Below are positions 51,215 to 59,553 of a DNA stretch of 64,000 nucleotides, piece after piece. The first letter of the stretch is position 1. Every line of letters starts with the position of its first letter. The notes under the pieces were generated by a model. The model did no database searches. It was not told the origin of the DNA and was given only the letters and a program-made list of their open reading frames with translations. Where the stretch lies: positions 1-64,000 of the forward strand of contig DATLSE010000046.1 in assembly GCA_035534295.1 (NCBI GenBank), written 5' to 3'. The translations under genes were made by a program, and so were the position numbers. Origin of the DNA: DATKQJ01 sp035534295 (GTDB lineage Bacteria; Chloroflexota; Dormibacteria; Dormibacterales; Dormibacteraceae).

Positions 51215-53688
51215 TGCGAGCGCAGCCGAGAGCGCAACTCGTAGAGCTTCTCGAGCGCCCCCAGAGGACTCAGGTGGTCCAACTCAAGGGCTTCGATCTC
51301 GCCCCGAACCGGATCCACCGTGGGGGCCAGAGGAAGACCCAGCTGCTCCTCGGGCGGCTCCAGCGGACGCTGGCTCTCGAGCTCGGCCAGGATCATCCGG
51401 GCTCGGGAGACGACCTGATTGGGCAGGCCGGCCAGAGCCGCGACGTGGATGCCGTAGGAGCGGTCCGCCCCACCTGGGACCACGCGGTGGAGAAATCGCA
51501 CCTTATCTCCCTCTTCGATCACCTCGAGGCGCTGATTGCGCACCCTGGGGAGACGCTCGGCCAGCGCGGTGAGCTCGTGAAAGTGGGTGGCGAACAGGGT
51601 GCGGCAGCCCAGTTGAGGCGCCCGATGAATGTGCTCGACCACCGCCTGTGCGATCGAGAGCCCATCGTAGGTTGAAGTTCCCCGCCCCACCTCGTCGAAT
51701 ATCAAGATCGAGGCGCGGGTGGCGTGATTTAGGATGTTGGCCGTCTCGGTCATCTCGACCATGAACGTCGACATTCCCGCGGTCAGATCGTCGTGGGCCC
51801 CAACGCGGGTGAAGATGCGATCCGCCAGACCGATTGAGGCCGAGCGTGCGGGGACGAAACTGCCGCACTGAGCCAGGAGGGCGATCAGGGCCACCTGACG
51901 CAGGTAGGTCGACTTACCGGCCATGTTGGGGCCGGTGAGAATCACGATCTGGGCGTCGTCGGGGTCCAACTGCACGTCGTTGGCGACGAAGTCACCCGCC
52001 GCCACGGCGGCCTGAACCAGGGGATGGCGGCCCTCCTCGATGGTCAGAGCCAGCCCGGTCGAAATCTGGGGCCGGACCCAGTCCAGATCCTGTGCCGCCT
52101 CGGCCAGAGCGCCCAGCGCGTCGAGCTCGCCCAGCGCTTGCGCCGTCGCGGCCAGTCCTCCGGCCTCTTCTGTGATGAGTTGAAAAAGTCGGGCGAGCAG
52201 CTCGAGTTCCCGCGCCACCCGGTCGTGGGTGGCGTTGAGCACGATCGCCTCTCGCTCTTTCAGCTCGGGCGTCAGGTACCGTTCCGCCCCGGTCAAGGTC
52301 TGCTTGCGCTGATAGTCGGGCGGCACCAGCTCTGAGCTCGTGCGCGGGACCTCAATGTAGTAGCCGAAGACACGGTTGTAGCCGACTTTGAGGGCCTTGA
52401 TTCCAGTCCTCGCCCGCTCGGTCCCCTCCAAGCCCGCGATCCATCCGCGGGCCTCGCGCGAATTAGCCTCGATCCGGTCGAGCTCATCGTCGTACCCGGC
52501 GCGGATGAACCCGCCCTCGCGTGAAGCCGCCGGCGGATCATCGACGAGCGCTCGTGTCAGTTCTTGAGCCAGCTCTGGCAGGGCCACGACGGCGGTCGCA
52601 AGCCGACTTAGCGCCGCCGCCTGGGGCTCGGAGGCCGCTTCGGCGACCGCAGGTAGGCACTCCAGCGCATGACGCAAGGCCACCAGCTCCCGCGGACTCG
52701 CCAGACCCTGGACGGCGCGCCCAGAGAGTCGTTCCAGGTCGCCGATGCTGCGCAAGGCCAGTCGCAGTCGATTGCGCTCGCGGACGAGTTCTGCCACCGC
52801 CCCCAGGCGGATCTCGATCGCCTCCGCGTCACGGAGGGGAGCCATGAGCCAGGCGCGAAGGCGTCTGGATCCCATCGCGGTCTGGCTGCGGTCGACGAGC
52901 TTGAGCAGAGCCCCCAGCTCCAGGTTGCGGACCGTGGCCGGATCGAGCTGCATGACCTCGTCCGGGGAGTAGGTGCGCACCCGCATCGCTCCCGGCTCCA
53001 GTCGTACCCGGCTCTGACCCAGATATTCCAGCACCACACCGGCCGCTCCCAGCGCCATGGGCGCCGCTTCGGCACCGATCGAGGCCGGAAATGCAATCCC
53101 CAGGACATCGGCCAGCTGACGCTGCCCGCGCGCGGGATCGAATCGATATTCCTCAGTCTCAGGCGGGGTCAGCAGTTCCGCTGGAGACAGTCGCGCGAGT
53201 TCGGCCGGCAGACGCTCGGCGGCAAGCTGGCAGAGGAGGAATTCGCCGGTTGAGACGTCGCACGCCGCCAGCCCCGCCTCCCCTCCCCGCGACCAGGCCG
53301 CCACCAGCCAGTTGGATCGACCAGGCTCCAGGTACTCCTCCTCCACCACCGTGCCCGGGGTCAGTATTCGCGTGATCCCCCGTCGAACCAGGGTCTTGCC
53401 GTTTGATGCCTCGACCTGGTCACAAAGCACCACCCGGTGTCCGGCGCGAAGCAACTTGCCGACGTAGGCCGGCCAGGCGTGGTGAGGCACCCCACACATC
53501 GGCATCCGTCCCCCTCGCGCCGGTCGCGAAGTGAGGGTGATTCCCATCACCGGAGCCGCCACCACGGCGTCCTCGAAGAAGATCTCGAAGAAGTCGCCGA
53601 GACGGAACAGAACGATCGCCCCGGGATGCTCCCGCTTGCACTCCCAGTACTGCCGCATCGCCGGAGTCTCGCCGGCGCTACCGCTCAC
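51211..53688 (-). CDS. mutS: DNA mismatch repair protein MutS
   Basis: An 825-residue mismatch-recognition ATPase. The N-terminus AMRQYWECKREHPGAIVLFR leads to the Phe-x-Glu mismatch-reading motif in GDFFEIF; Walker A is GPNMAGKSTYLRQ, followed by EMTETANILNHAT and the Walker B region ILIFDEVGRGTSTYDG. GTG 53688 is chosen because it overlaps the miaB stop (GTGA) and gives the family's normal start; upstream residues are low-complexity Arg/Ala. Confidence 0.96.
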   Translation of the reverse strand: MSGSAGETPAMRQYWECKREHPGAIVLFRLGDFFEIFFEDAVVAAPVMGITLTSRPARGGRMPMCGVPHHAWPAYVGKLLRAGHRVVLCDQVEASNGKTLVRRGITRILTPGTVVEEEYLEPGRSNWLVAAWSRGGEAGLAACDVSTGEFLLCQLAAERLPAELARLSPAELLTPPETEEYRFDPARGQRQLADVLGIAFPASIGAEAAPMALGAAGVVLEYLGQSRVRLEPGAMRVRTYSPDEVMQLDPATVRNLELGALLKLVDRSQTAMGSRRLRAWLMAPLRDAEAIEIRLGAVAELVRERNRLRLALRSIGDLERLSGRAVQGLASPRELVALRHALECLPAVAEAASEPQAAALSRLATAVVALPELAQELTRALVDDPPAASREGGFIRAGYDDELDRIEANSREARGWIAGLEGTERARTGIKALKVGYNRVFGYYIEVPRTSSELVPPDYQRKQTLTGAERYLTPELKEREAIVLNATHDRVARELELLARLFQLITEEAGGLAATAQALGELDALGALAEAAQDLDWVRPQISTGLALTIEEGRHPLVQAAVAAGDFVANDVQLDPDDAQIVILTGPNMAGKSTYLRQVALIALLAQCGSFVPARSASIGLADRIFTRVGAHDDLTAGMSTFMVEMTETANILNHATRASILIFDEVGRGTSTYDGLSIAQAVVEHIHRAPQLGCRTLFATHFHELTALAERLPRVRNQRLEVIEEGDKVRFLHRVVPGGADRSYGIHVAALAGLPNQVVSRARMILAELESQRPLEPPEEQLGLPLAPTVDPVRGEIEALELDHLSPLGALEKLYELRSRLRSQ

Positions 53689-55049
53689 TCCCGGGCCTGC
53701 ACCAGCGAACCCGCCAGCTGTCCAGCGCTGGTGTTCAGGACCTGAACCTGCACCAGAGCACCGGGCGCCGCGACAACTCCCAGCCGGGCGGCGGCGCCAG
53801 GAGCGGGCGGCTTGATGGCGACCCTCTTGCCCTGCCGGCTCCGGCCGTACGGCCGCCCGAGCTCGTCGGTGCCCTCGACCAGCACCTCGACCCGGCGGCC
53901 GAGCCAACGGCTGGAGCGCCGCGCGGCGATCTGCCGTTGCAGCGTTAACAGCTCGTTGATCCGCTCCCGCTTCTCCTCAGCCGAGACGTCATCCTCCCAA
54001 CTCCGAGCCGAATGCGTACCGGGCCTGGGGGAGTACTGGGCCAGGTGAACAACGTCGAACTCGACCTCCTCGAGCAGACGCCGGGTGTTCTCGAAGGCTG
54101 GCCGGGACTCGCCCGGAAAGCCGACGATGACATCGGTGTAAAGCCCGATGTCAGGCATCAGAGAACGGGCTTGCTCGACGATCGCCCGATAGTGTCGAAC
54201 CTGATAGCCGCGGGCCATGCGCCGGAGCACGGTGTCGTCGCCGGACTGCACGGGCAGCTGCAGCTCATGGGCGACGCTCTCGCTCGCCGCCATCACGTGC
54301 AGCAGCTCGGGCTCAAGGTCCTGGGGATGGCTGGTCATGAATCTCACCCGCGCCAGCCCGGGCTCCGAGCTGACCCGCTGAACCAGCGCCGCCAGTCCCC
54401 CCGCTCCTCCCGGATCCCGGTAGTCGTCAACGTTCTGACCCAGCAGGACCAGTTCGCGCGCACCATCCTCGATCGCCTTCCGGCACTCGGCCAACACCAG
54501 CTGTTGCGGCCGGTGAACCTCACGCCCGCGGACCGCCGGCACGATGCAGAAGGTGCAGTTGTGATCACAACCCTGAATCACATTCACGAAATGGCTCACG
54601 CCGGTGCGCCCCGCGCTCGGTAGGGGCTCGCCCAACAGGTAGTCGTATCGGTCCTCCAGATCGCTGATGAAGGAGTCGTAGTCACCGATCGGGACCACCG
54701 CGTCCAGGTGGGGGAATCGGCTGCGCAGGTCGTCACCCGACTTACCGACCAGACACCCGGTCAGGGCCAGGGTGCGGCCTGGTCGTTTCCAGGATCGGAG
54801 CTCGGCCAGCTTGGTGTAGACCTTGTCCTCGGAAGCCTGGCGCACCACGCAGGTGTTGATGACCGCGATGTCCGCACGTTCCAGGCTCGACTCCTCCTGG
54901 TAGCCGGCAGCCAGCAACCGGCGGGCGAGGGTCTCCGAGTCGGCCAGGTTCATCTGGCAGCCCATGGTCATGACGTGGAAAGTGCGCGCGCCTCCCTCAC
55001 CGGTGGCGGCGGGAAGATCGGGGGTCCAGGTCTGCGGGGTCGGGTTCAG
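53685..55049 (-). CDS. miaB: tRNA methylthiotransferase MiaB, likely CTG start
   Basis: Radical-SAM enzyme adding a methylthio group to isopentenyl-A37. UPF0004 domain cysteines are in GCQMNLADSE, NTCVVRQASEDK and TGCLVGKSG; the radical-SAM cluster motif is CDHNCTFC; a TRAM domain ends the protein. ATG 54971 would begin inside the first beta strand (RTFHVMTMGCQMN). Upstream in frame only CTG 55049 could start it; it overlaps the SpoVS stop as CTGA and has GGAGG four bases before, giving 454 residues, a normal length. Confidence 0.9.
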   Translation of the reverse strand: MNPTPQTWTPDLPAATGEGGARTFHVMTMGCQMNLADSETLARRLLAAGYQEESSLERADIAVINTCVVRQASEDKVYTKLAELRSWKRPGRTLALTGCLVGKSGDDLRSRFPHLDAVVPIGDYDSFISDLEDRYDYLLGEPLPSAGRTGVSHFVNVIQGCDHNCTFCIVPAVRGREVHRPQQLVLAECRKAIEDGARELVLLGQNVDDYRDPGGAGGLAALVQRVSSEPGLARVRFMTSHPQDLEPELLHVMAASESVAHELQLPVQSGDDTVLRRMARGYQVRHYRAIVEQARSLMPDIGLYTDVIVGFPGESRPAFENTRRLLEEVEFDVVHLAQYSPRPGTHSARSWEDDVSAEEKRERINELLTLQRQIAARRSSRWLGRRVEVLVEGTDELGRPYGRSRQGKRVAIKPPAPGAAARLGVVAAPGALVQVQVLNTSAGQLAGSLVQARE

Positions 55050-55330
55050 CGGACCTCCACCAACAGGCGGATGCCGGTGCGCTCCTCACCATCGATAGAG
55101 ATGTCGATGAACGAGGGCGAACAGACGACATCGATGCCTCCTGGGGCCACGTAGCCCCGAGAGATGGCGATGGCCTTGATGGCCTGATTGATCGCCCCCG
55201 CCCCGATCGCCTGCACCTCGACTCGCCCGCTGCTGCGGATGACGCCGGCGATAGCTCCTGCCACCGCGACCGGCTTTGAGGTGGCGCCGACCTTGAGCAC
55301 CTCAACCGGTGCCCGGCCGTCCCCCGTCAT
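55046..55330 (-). CDS. spoVS: SpoVS family protein
   Basis: A 94-residue Alba-like protein: VEVLKVGATSKPVAVAGAIAG, EVQAIGAGAINQAIKAIAIS, GYVAPGGIDVVC and SIDGEERTGIRLLVEV match SpoVS closely. In Bacillus it affects sporulation and septation; in non-sporulating bacteria its role is open. ATG 55330 is chosen because GGGGGAG lies eight bases upstream. It sits between the ymdB-like gene and miaB. Confidence 0.94.
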   Translation of the reverse strand: MTGDGRAPVEVLKVGATSKPVAVAGAIAGVIRSSGRVEVQAIGAGAINQAIKAIAISRGYVAPGGIDVVCSPSFIDISIDGEERTGIRLLVEVR

Positions 55331-55347
55331 TGTTGAAACTCCCCCCG

Positions 55348-56151
55348 TCACTTCGTATGTTCTCGATCGATGCGCTGGATTGATGCGGCCCGGCCGGTGA
55401 GTCTGTCAATGGTAACCAGTACGGAATTGAAAGTCACGACTCCAGACGCGGTTAGAAAGCGAGCCGGGATGCCGGTACGGAAGCGCTCGACCGCGGCCTG
55501 AACCTCGACCCCGATGACGCTGTCGCGCGGGCCCACCATGCCGACGTCGCTCACGTACCCGGTCCCACCGGGCAGGATTCGACAGTCGGCGGTGGGAACG
55601 TGGGTGTGGGTGCCCACGACCGCGCTCACCCGTCCGTCCAGATGCCAGCCCAGAGCCTGCTTCTCGCTTGTCGCCTCGGCGTGGACGTCACACAGCGAGA
55701 TCACCCCGCGCAAGCTCTCGGACAGCACCTCGTCCGCGGCTCGGAAGGGATCATCGAGGTCCTGCATGAACAGTCGGCCGAGAAGATTCATGACCAGAAC
55801 CTGCTCGCCGTCGGCCTCGAACCAGGCTGCGCCTCGGCCTGGCGCACCGGGCGGATAGTTGAGCGGACGAATAACGCGATCCAGCGACGCGATCTCGCTC
55901 AGGAATTGTTTTTGATCCCAGACGTGATTGCCCAGCGTGATCGCGTCCGCCCCGGCCGCGAGCAGCTCGTGGGCGATCTTGGCCGTGATGCCAAATCCAC
56001 CGGCTGAGTTCTCGCCGTTGACAACCACCATGTGGGCGCCAAGCTCCGAGCGAAGATCGGGCAGCAGCGCGGTGATGGCGCTGCGTCCGGGCTGGCCGAC
56101 GACGTCGCCCACGAACAGAAGGCGGAAGGGTTCGGTGCTCAAATTCGCCAC
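55348..56151 (-). CDS. ymdB: YmdB-type metallophosphoesterase
   Basis: A ~267-residue phosphoesterase of the TIGR00282 family, which in Bacillus hydrolyses 2',3'-cyclic nucleotides and affects biofilm and motility decisions. Metal ligands are in FVGDVVGQPGR, NGENSAGG, LGNHVWDQK and GTHTHVPTAD. GTG 56151 or TTG 56154 are the likely starts. In Bacillus, rny-ymdB-spoVS is also a conserved order. Confidence 0.93.
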   Translation of the reverse strand: MANLSTEPFRLLFVGDVVGQPGRSAITALLPDLRSELGAHMVVVNGENSAGGFGITAKIAHELLAAGADAITLGNHVWDQKQFLSEIASLDRVIRPLNYPPGAPGRGAAWFEADGEQVLVMNLLGRLFMQDLDDPFRAADEVLSESLRGVISLCDVHAEATSEKQALGWHLDGRVSAVVGTHTHVPTADCRILPGGTGYVSDVGMVGPRDSVIGVEVQAAVERFRTGIPARFLTASGVVTFNSVLVTIDRLTGRAASIQRIDREHTK

Positions 56152-56211
56152 CAAGACATGCTGCGGCCAGGTTAGCCCAACACGTCACGGTGCCGGAGTG
56201 GTCCCCGGGGG

Positions 56212-56249
56212 GAAATAAAAAGGGGGAGGCCCCGGTGGCCATCCCCCTT
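56212..56249 (-). terminator. Rho-independent terminator after rny
   Basis: A strong hairpin (stem of GGGGGA/GGCC against GGCC/TCCCCC with one bulged base, loop CCGGT-like) at 56220-56249; on the minus strand it is followed by TTTTATTT (56213-56220). It should end or attenuate the rny transcript before the ymdB-like gene. Confidence 0.8.
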
Positions 56250-56254
56250 CAAAT

Positions 56255-57808
56255 TCACTTTGCGTACTCGACCGCACGCGTCTCTCGGACGACCGTGACC
56301 CGGATTTGCCCCGGGTAGCTGAGCTCGCCCTCGATACGCTTGGCGATGTCTCGGGCCATGAGCTGAGCGGCGGCGTCGTCGATGGATTCGGGCCGGACCA
56401 GGATCCGGACCTCTCGGCCCGCCTGGATGGCGTATGACTGCTGGACTCCCGCGAAGGAGTTGGCGATTTCCTCCAGTTTTTCAAGCCGCTTGATGTAGGC
56501 GTCCAGCGATTCCCGCCGCGCACCCGGACGGGAGGCCGAGATCGCGTCGGCCGCGATCAGCAAGGTCGCCTCTATGGACTGGGGTTCAACGTCGTAGTGA
56601 TGCGCGCGCACCGCGTGCACCACGGCCGGCGAAATTCCGTGACGCTGGATGAGGTCGGCGCCCAGCACGGCGTGGGAGCCCTCGACCTCGTGGTCGATGG
56701 ATTTGCCGATGTCGTGAAGTAGGCCGGCCAGCTTCGCCGTCTGAACGTCGGCTCCGATTTCCGACGCCATCATGCTGGCCAGGTAGGCCACCTCCTTGGA
56801 GTGATTCAACACCTGCTGCCCGTAGCTGGTGCGGAACCGAAGGATGCCCAGGTGCCGTACCACTTCGGGATGCAGACCCTGCAGACCCACCTCCAGAACG
56901 GCCGCCTCACCCTCCTCCTTGATCCGTTGGGTCACCTCCTGGCGGGACTTGGCCACGACCTCCTCGATCCGCGCCGGGTGGATCCGTCCGTCCACGATGA
57001 GCTTGTTCAGAGCAACCCGGGCCACCTCGCGGCGGACCGGGTCAAAGCCGCTGATTACGACCGCCTCGGGCGTGTCGTCGACGATCAAATCGATACCGGT
57101 CGCCTGTTGCAGGGCCCGGATGTTGCGGCCCTCACGACCGATGATGCGGCCCTTTATCTCCTCGTTGGGCAGGGGCAGCACGGAGATCGACGTCTCCGCC
57201 GTCTGGTCTGCGGCTACTCGCTGAATGGCCTCGACCACGATCTCCCGAGCCCTCTTGTCGGACTCCTCGCGCGCGCCCAATTCGGCCTCGCGCACCCGGC
57301 GCGCGACCTCATTGCGCAACTCCTGTTCAACTTGAGCCATGAGCACGCCCTGAGCTTCCTGGCGCGACATGTTGGCCACGCGCTCGAGCTCTCTGAGCTG
57401 CTGCGTGATGACCTCGTCGACCTGGGTTCGGGCCTCCTGCAGACCAGCCTCCTGATCCTTTAGCCCCTGCTCACGGCGATTGAGCTCCCCGATTCGACTC
57501 TCGAGGGACTCCTCCTTTTGCTCCAGGCGCCGCTCAGACTGCTGAGCCTGCGCCCGAACTTGGCGGGCCTCCTCCTCGGCTGCCGTGCGAATCCGCACCG
57601 CCTCCTCCTTGGCTTCGAGCAACCGTTCCTTGACGGTCGTCTCCACTTCGGAGAGGCGCTGCTCGGCCCGGGTATCGAGCCCACTGGGCTGTTCCTCCGT
57701 GCTTCGCGGCGCCCGTCTCTGGGCGGCAAAGAATCCCACACCGGCGGCGAGAAGAGCGGCTACCACCACCAACAGCAGAACGATTGACGTAGACATTGGT
57801 TGGTTCAC
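56255..57808 (-). CDS. rny: Ribonuclease Y
   Basis: A 517-residue membrane-anchored endoribonuclease that starts mRNA decay. N-terminal helix (STSIVLLLVVVAALLAAGVGF), long coiled coil (~40-200), KH domain with GRIIGREGRNIRALQ, and HD domain with LLHDIGKSIDHEVEGSHA. ATG 57808 or 57796. A terminator follows it. Confidence 0.97.
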   Translation of the reverse strand: MNQPMSTSIVLLLVVVAALLAAGVGFFAAQRRAPRSTEEQPSGLDTRAEQRLSEVETTVKERLLEAKEEAVRIRTAAEEEARQVRAQAQQSERRLEQKEESLESRIGELNRREQGLKDQEAGLQEARTQVDEVITQQLRELERVANMSRQEAQGVLMAQVEQELRNEVARRVREAELGAREESDKRAREIVVEAIQRVAADQTAETSISVLPLPNEEIKGRIIGREGRNIRALQQATGIDLIVDDTPEAVVISGFDPVRREVARVALNKLIVDGRIHPARIEEVVAKSRQEVTQRIKEEGEAAVLEVGLQGLHPEVVRHLGILRFRTSYGQQVLNHSKEVAYLASMMASEIGADVQTAKLAGLLHDIGKSIDHEVEGSHAVLGADLIQRHGISPAVVHAVRAHHYDVEPQSIEATLLIAADAISASRPGARRESLDAYIKRLEKLEEIANSFAGVQQSYAIQAGREVRILVRPESIDDAAAQLMARDIAKRIEGELSYPGQIRVTVVRETRAVEYAK

Positions 57809-57957
57809 CTCTCGCTATTCGGTTGTGAAGGTGCTGAGCCAAAAGGCGGACCATGCCGCCCGCCCCTGGGGTCAGTTCAGTCGATTTACAAAAGCTGCCT
57901 GCGGGCAACTTTCGCGAGATTGATTCTAGGGCGCCACCGTCACCCAGGCAATCGGGC

Positions 57958-58395
57958 TCAGGCGCGCCTCAGGCGGCGCAGCACATCAAATCCAAATCCG
58001 CGCCGCATCAACCGGCGCGAGGCAAGATCGGGATCAAGGCCGGGCCAGCGGGCCAGACAGCGCCGCGCAGCGTCGAGCTCGGTTTCGGGTGAGATCGAGC
58101 TCAAGGACTCATTGCTGAGCTCGCGCCCAATACCTCGACCGGCCAGCTCGGCGGCCACCGCGGCTCGGCTCCGAGTCGCCGCGTGGCGTCGCACCAGGCC
58201 CGAGGCAAAGCGCGCATCGCTAAGGTGGCCGGCGCCGAGCAGGCGTTCTATTGCCAGCTCCACTTCCGAGTCCTCGTAACCGCGGCGCCGAAGCTTCCAT
58301 CGGAGCTCCGACACCGCATGATCACGCCGCGCCAGCAGGCGCGTCGCCACCTCGAGAGCGCTGGCCGGCGGACGCTTAGACTTCGGGCTCGTCAC
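57958..58395 (-). CDS. recX: RecX, RecA regulator
   Basis: A 145-residue helical-repeat protein that modulates RecA filaments. ALEVATRLLARRDHAVSELRWKL, LGAGHLSDARFASGLVRRHA and RRLMRRGFGFDVLRR are RecX features. GTG 58395 gives an overlap of 20 bases with the recA 3' end and a normal length; longer starts would run further into recA. Confidence 0.9.
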   Translation of the reverse strand: MTSPKSKRPPASALEVATRLLARRDHAVSELRWKLRRRGYEDSEVELAIERLLGAGHLSDARFASGLVRRHAATRSRAAVAAELAGRGIGRELSNESLSSISPETELDAARRCLARWPGLDPDLASRRLMRRGFGFDVLRRLRRA

Positions 58396-59431
58396 CCAAC
58401 CCTGCTCCGGTGCGGATTGGGGTCGACGTACGCAGCCGTGCCGTCGCCTGTCCGGCCGCCGTCTCGCGTACCTTGAATTCGATCTCGCCACTCAGGGTCG
58501 GGTTCTCGCGCAAATAGTTGCGCACGTTCTCGCGTCCCTGGCCGAGGCGGACCTCGCCGAATGACATCCAGGTCCCACTCTTCTCGATGATCCCGAACTC
58601 GCACGCGGCGTCGATCAGCGCTCCCTCTCGAGAGATGCCCTCGTTAAACATGATGTCGAACTCGGCGGTCCGAAATGGTGGGGCGACCTTGTTCTTGACG
58701 ACCTTCACCTTGACGCGGTTGCCGATGCTCTCGAGGCCCGACTTGATGACCTCGACCTTGCGGATGTCAAGACGGATCGAAGAGTAGAACTTGAGTGCGC
58801 GACCTCCAGGCTGAGTTTCGGGGTTGCCGAACATGACTCCGACCTTTTCACGCAGCTGGTTGATGAATATGACCGTCGTGTTGGACTTGGAGATGGCCGC
58901 GGTCAGCTTGCGCAAAGCCTGGGACATGAGGCGGGCCTGAAGGCCGACGTGCGCGTCGCCCATCTCGCCTTCGATCTCGGCCTTGGGCACCAGGGCGGCA
59001 ACGGAATCGATCACGATCACGTCCAGGGCGCCGCTTCGGACCAGCACCTCCACGATCTCGAGCGCCTGCTCGCCGGTGTCCGGCTGGGAGATGAGGAGCT
59101 CGTCGATGTTGACCCCGATGCGCGAGGCGTAGATGGGATCGAGTGCGTGCTCGGCGTCGACGAAGGCCGCGACACCTCCCGTCCGCTGAGCTTCGGCGAC
59201 GACGTGGAGCGCAACGGTGGTCTTGCCGGCGGACTCCGGGCCATAGATTTCGACCACACGCCCCCGCGGCATCCCCCCCACTCCCAGGGCCAGATCGAGG
59301 GGTAGTGAACCCGTGGGGATGACCGAGACCTCGCGCCCGGCCACCACCTCGCCCAATTTCATGATCGACCCCTTGCCGTAGCTACGCTCGATCTGCTGAA
59401 TCGCGGTGTTGAGTGCTTTGTCCTTTTCCAA
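58376..59431 (-). CDS. recA: Recombinase RecA
   Basis: A 351-residue strand-exchange ATPase and LexA co-protease. MEKDKALNTAIQQIERSYGKG at the N-terminus, Walker A GPESAGKTTVAL, Walker B LDVIVIDSVAALV, loop L2 region NQLREKVGVMFGNPETQPGG in parts. Normal length, no intein. It is expressed from an SOS-box promoter about 95 bases upstream and overlaps recX. Confidence 0.98.
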   Translation of the reverse strand: MEKDKALNTAIQQIERSYGKGSIMKLGEVVAGREVSVIPTGSLPLDLALGVGGMPRGRVVEIYGPESAGKTTVALHVVAEAQRTGGVAAFVDAEHALDPIYASRIGVNIDELLISQPDTGEQALEIVEVLVRSGALDVIVIDSVAALVPKAEIEGEMGDAHVGLQARLMSQALRKLTAAISKSNTTVIFINQLREKVGVMFGNPETQPGGRALKFYSSIRLDIRKVEVIKSGLESIGNRVKVKVVKNKVAPPFRTAEFDIMFNEGISREGALIDAACEFGIIEKSGTWMSFGEVRLGQGRENVRNYLRENPTLSGEIEFKVRETAAGQATARLRTSTPIRTGAGLGDEPEV

Positions 59432-59524
59432 GATTTATGCCTCCACGGTCATGGTGCCGATCGGGCCCCGGGATGGGGACGCGGGCGGGCTGGGTTGGTC
59501 GGATTGAGCCACCAGGCTGCAGCC

Positions 59525-59553
59525 ATCATACGAACGCCTGTTCGTTGCGTCAA
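59525..59553 (-). promoter_or_regulatory. recA promoter with SOS box
   Basis: On the minus strand: -35 TTGACG (59548-59553), 17-base spacer, -10 TATGAT (59525-59530). The spacer holds CGAACAGGCGTTCG (59531-59544), an exact match to CGAAC-RNRY-GTTCG, abutting the -10. The -35 overlaps the stop of the upstream gene. Confidence 0.85.
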
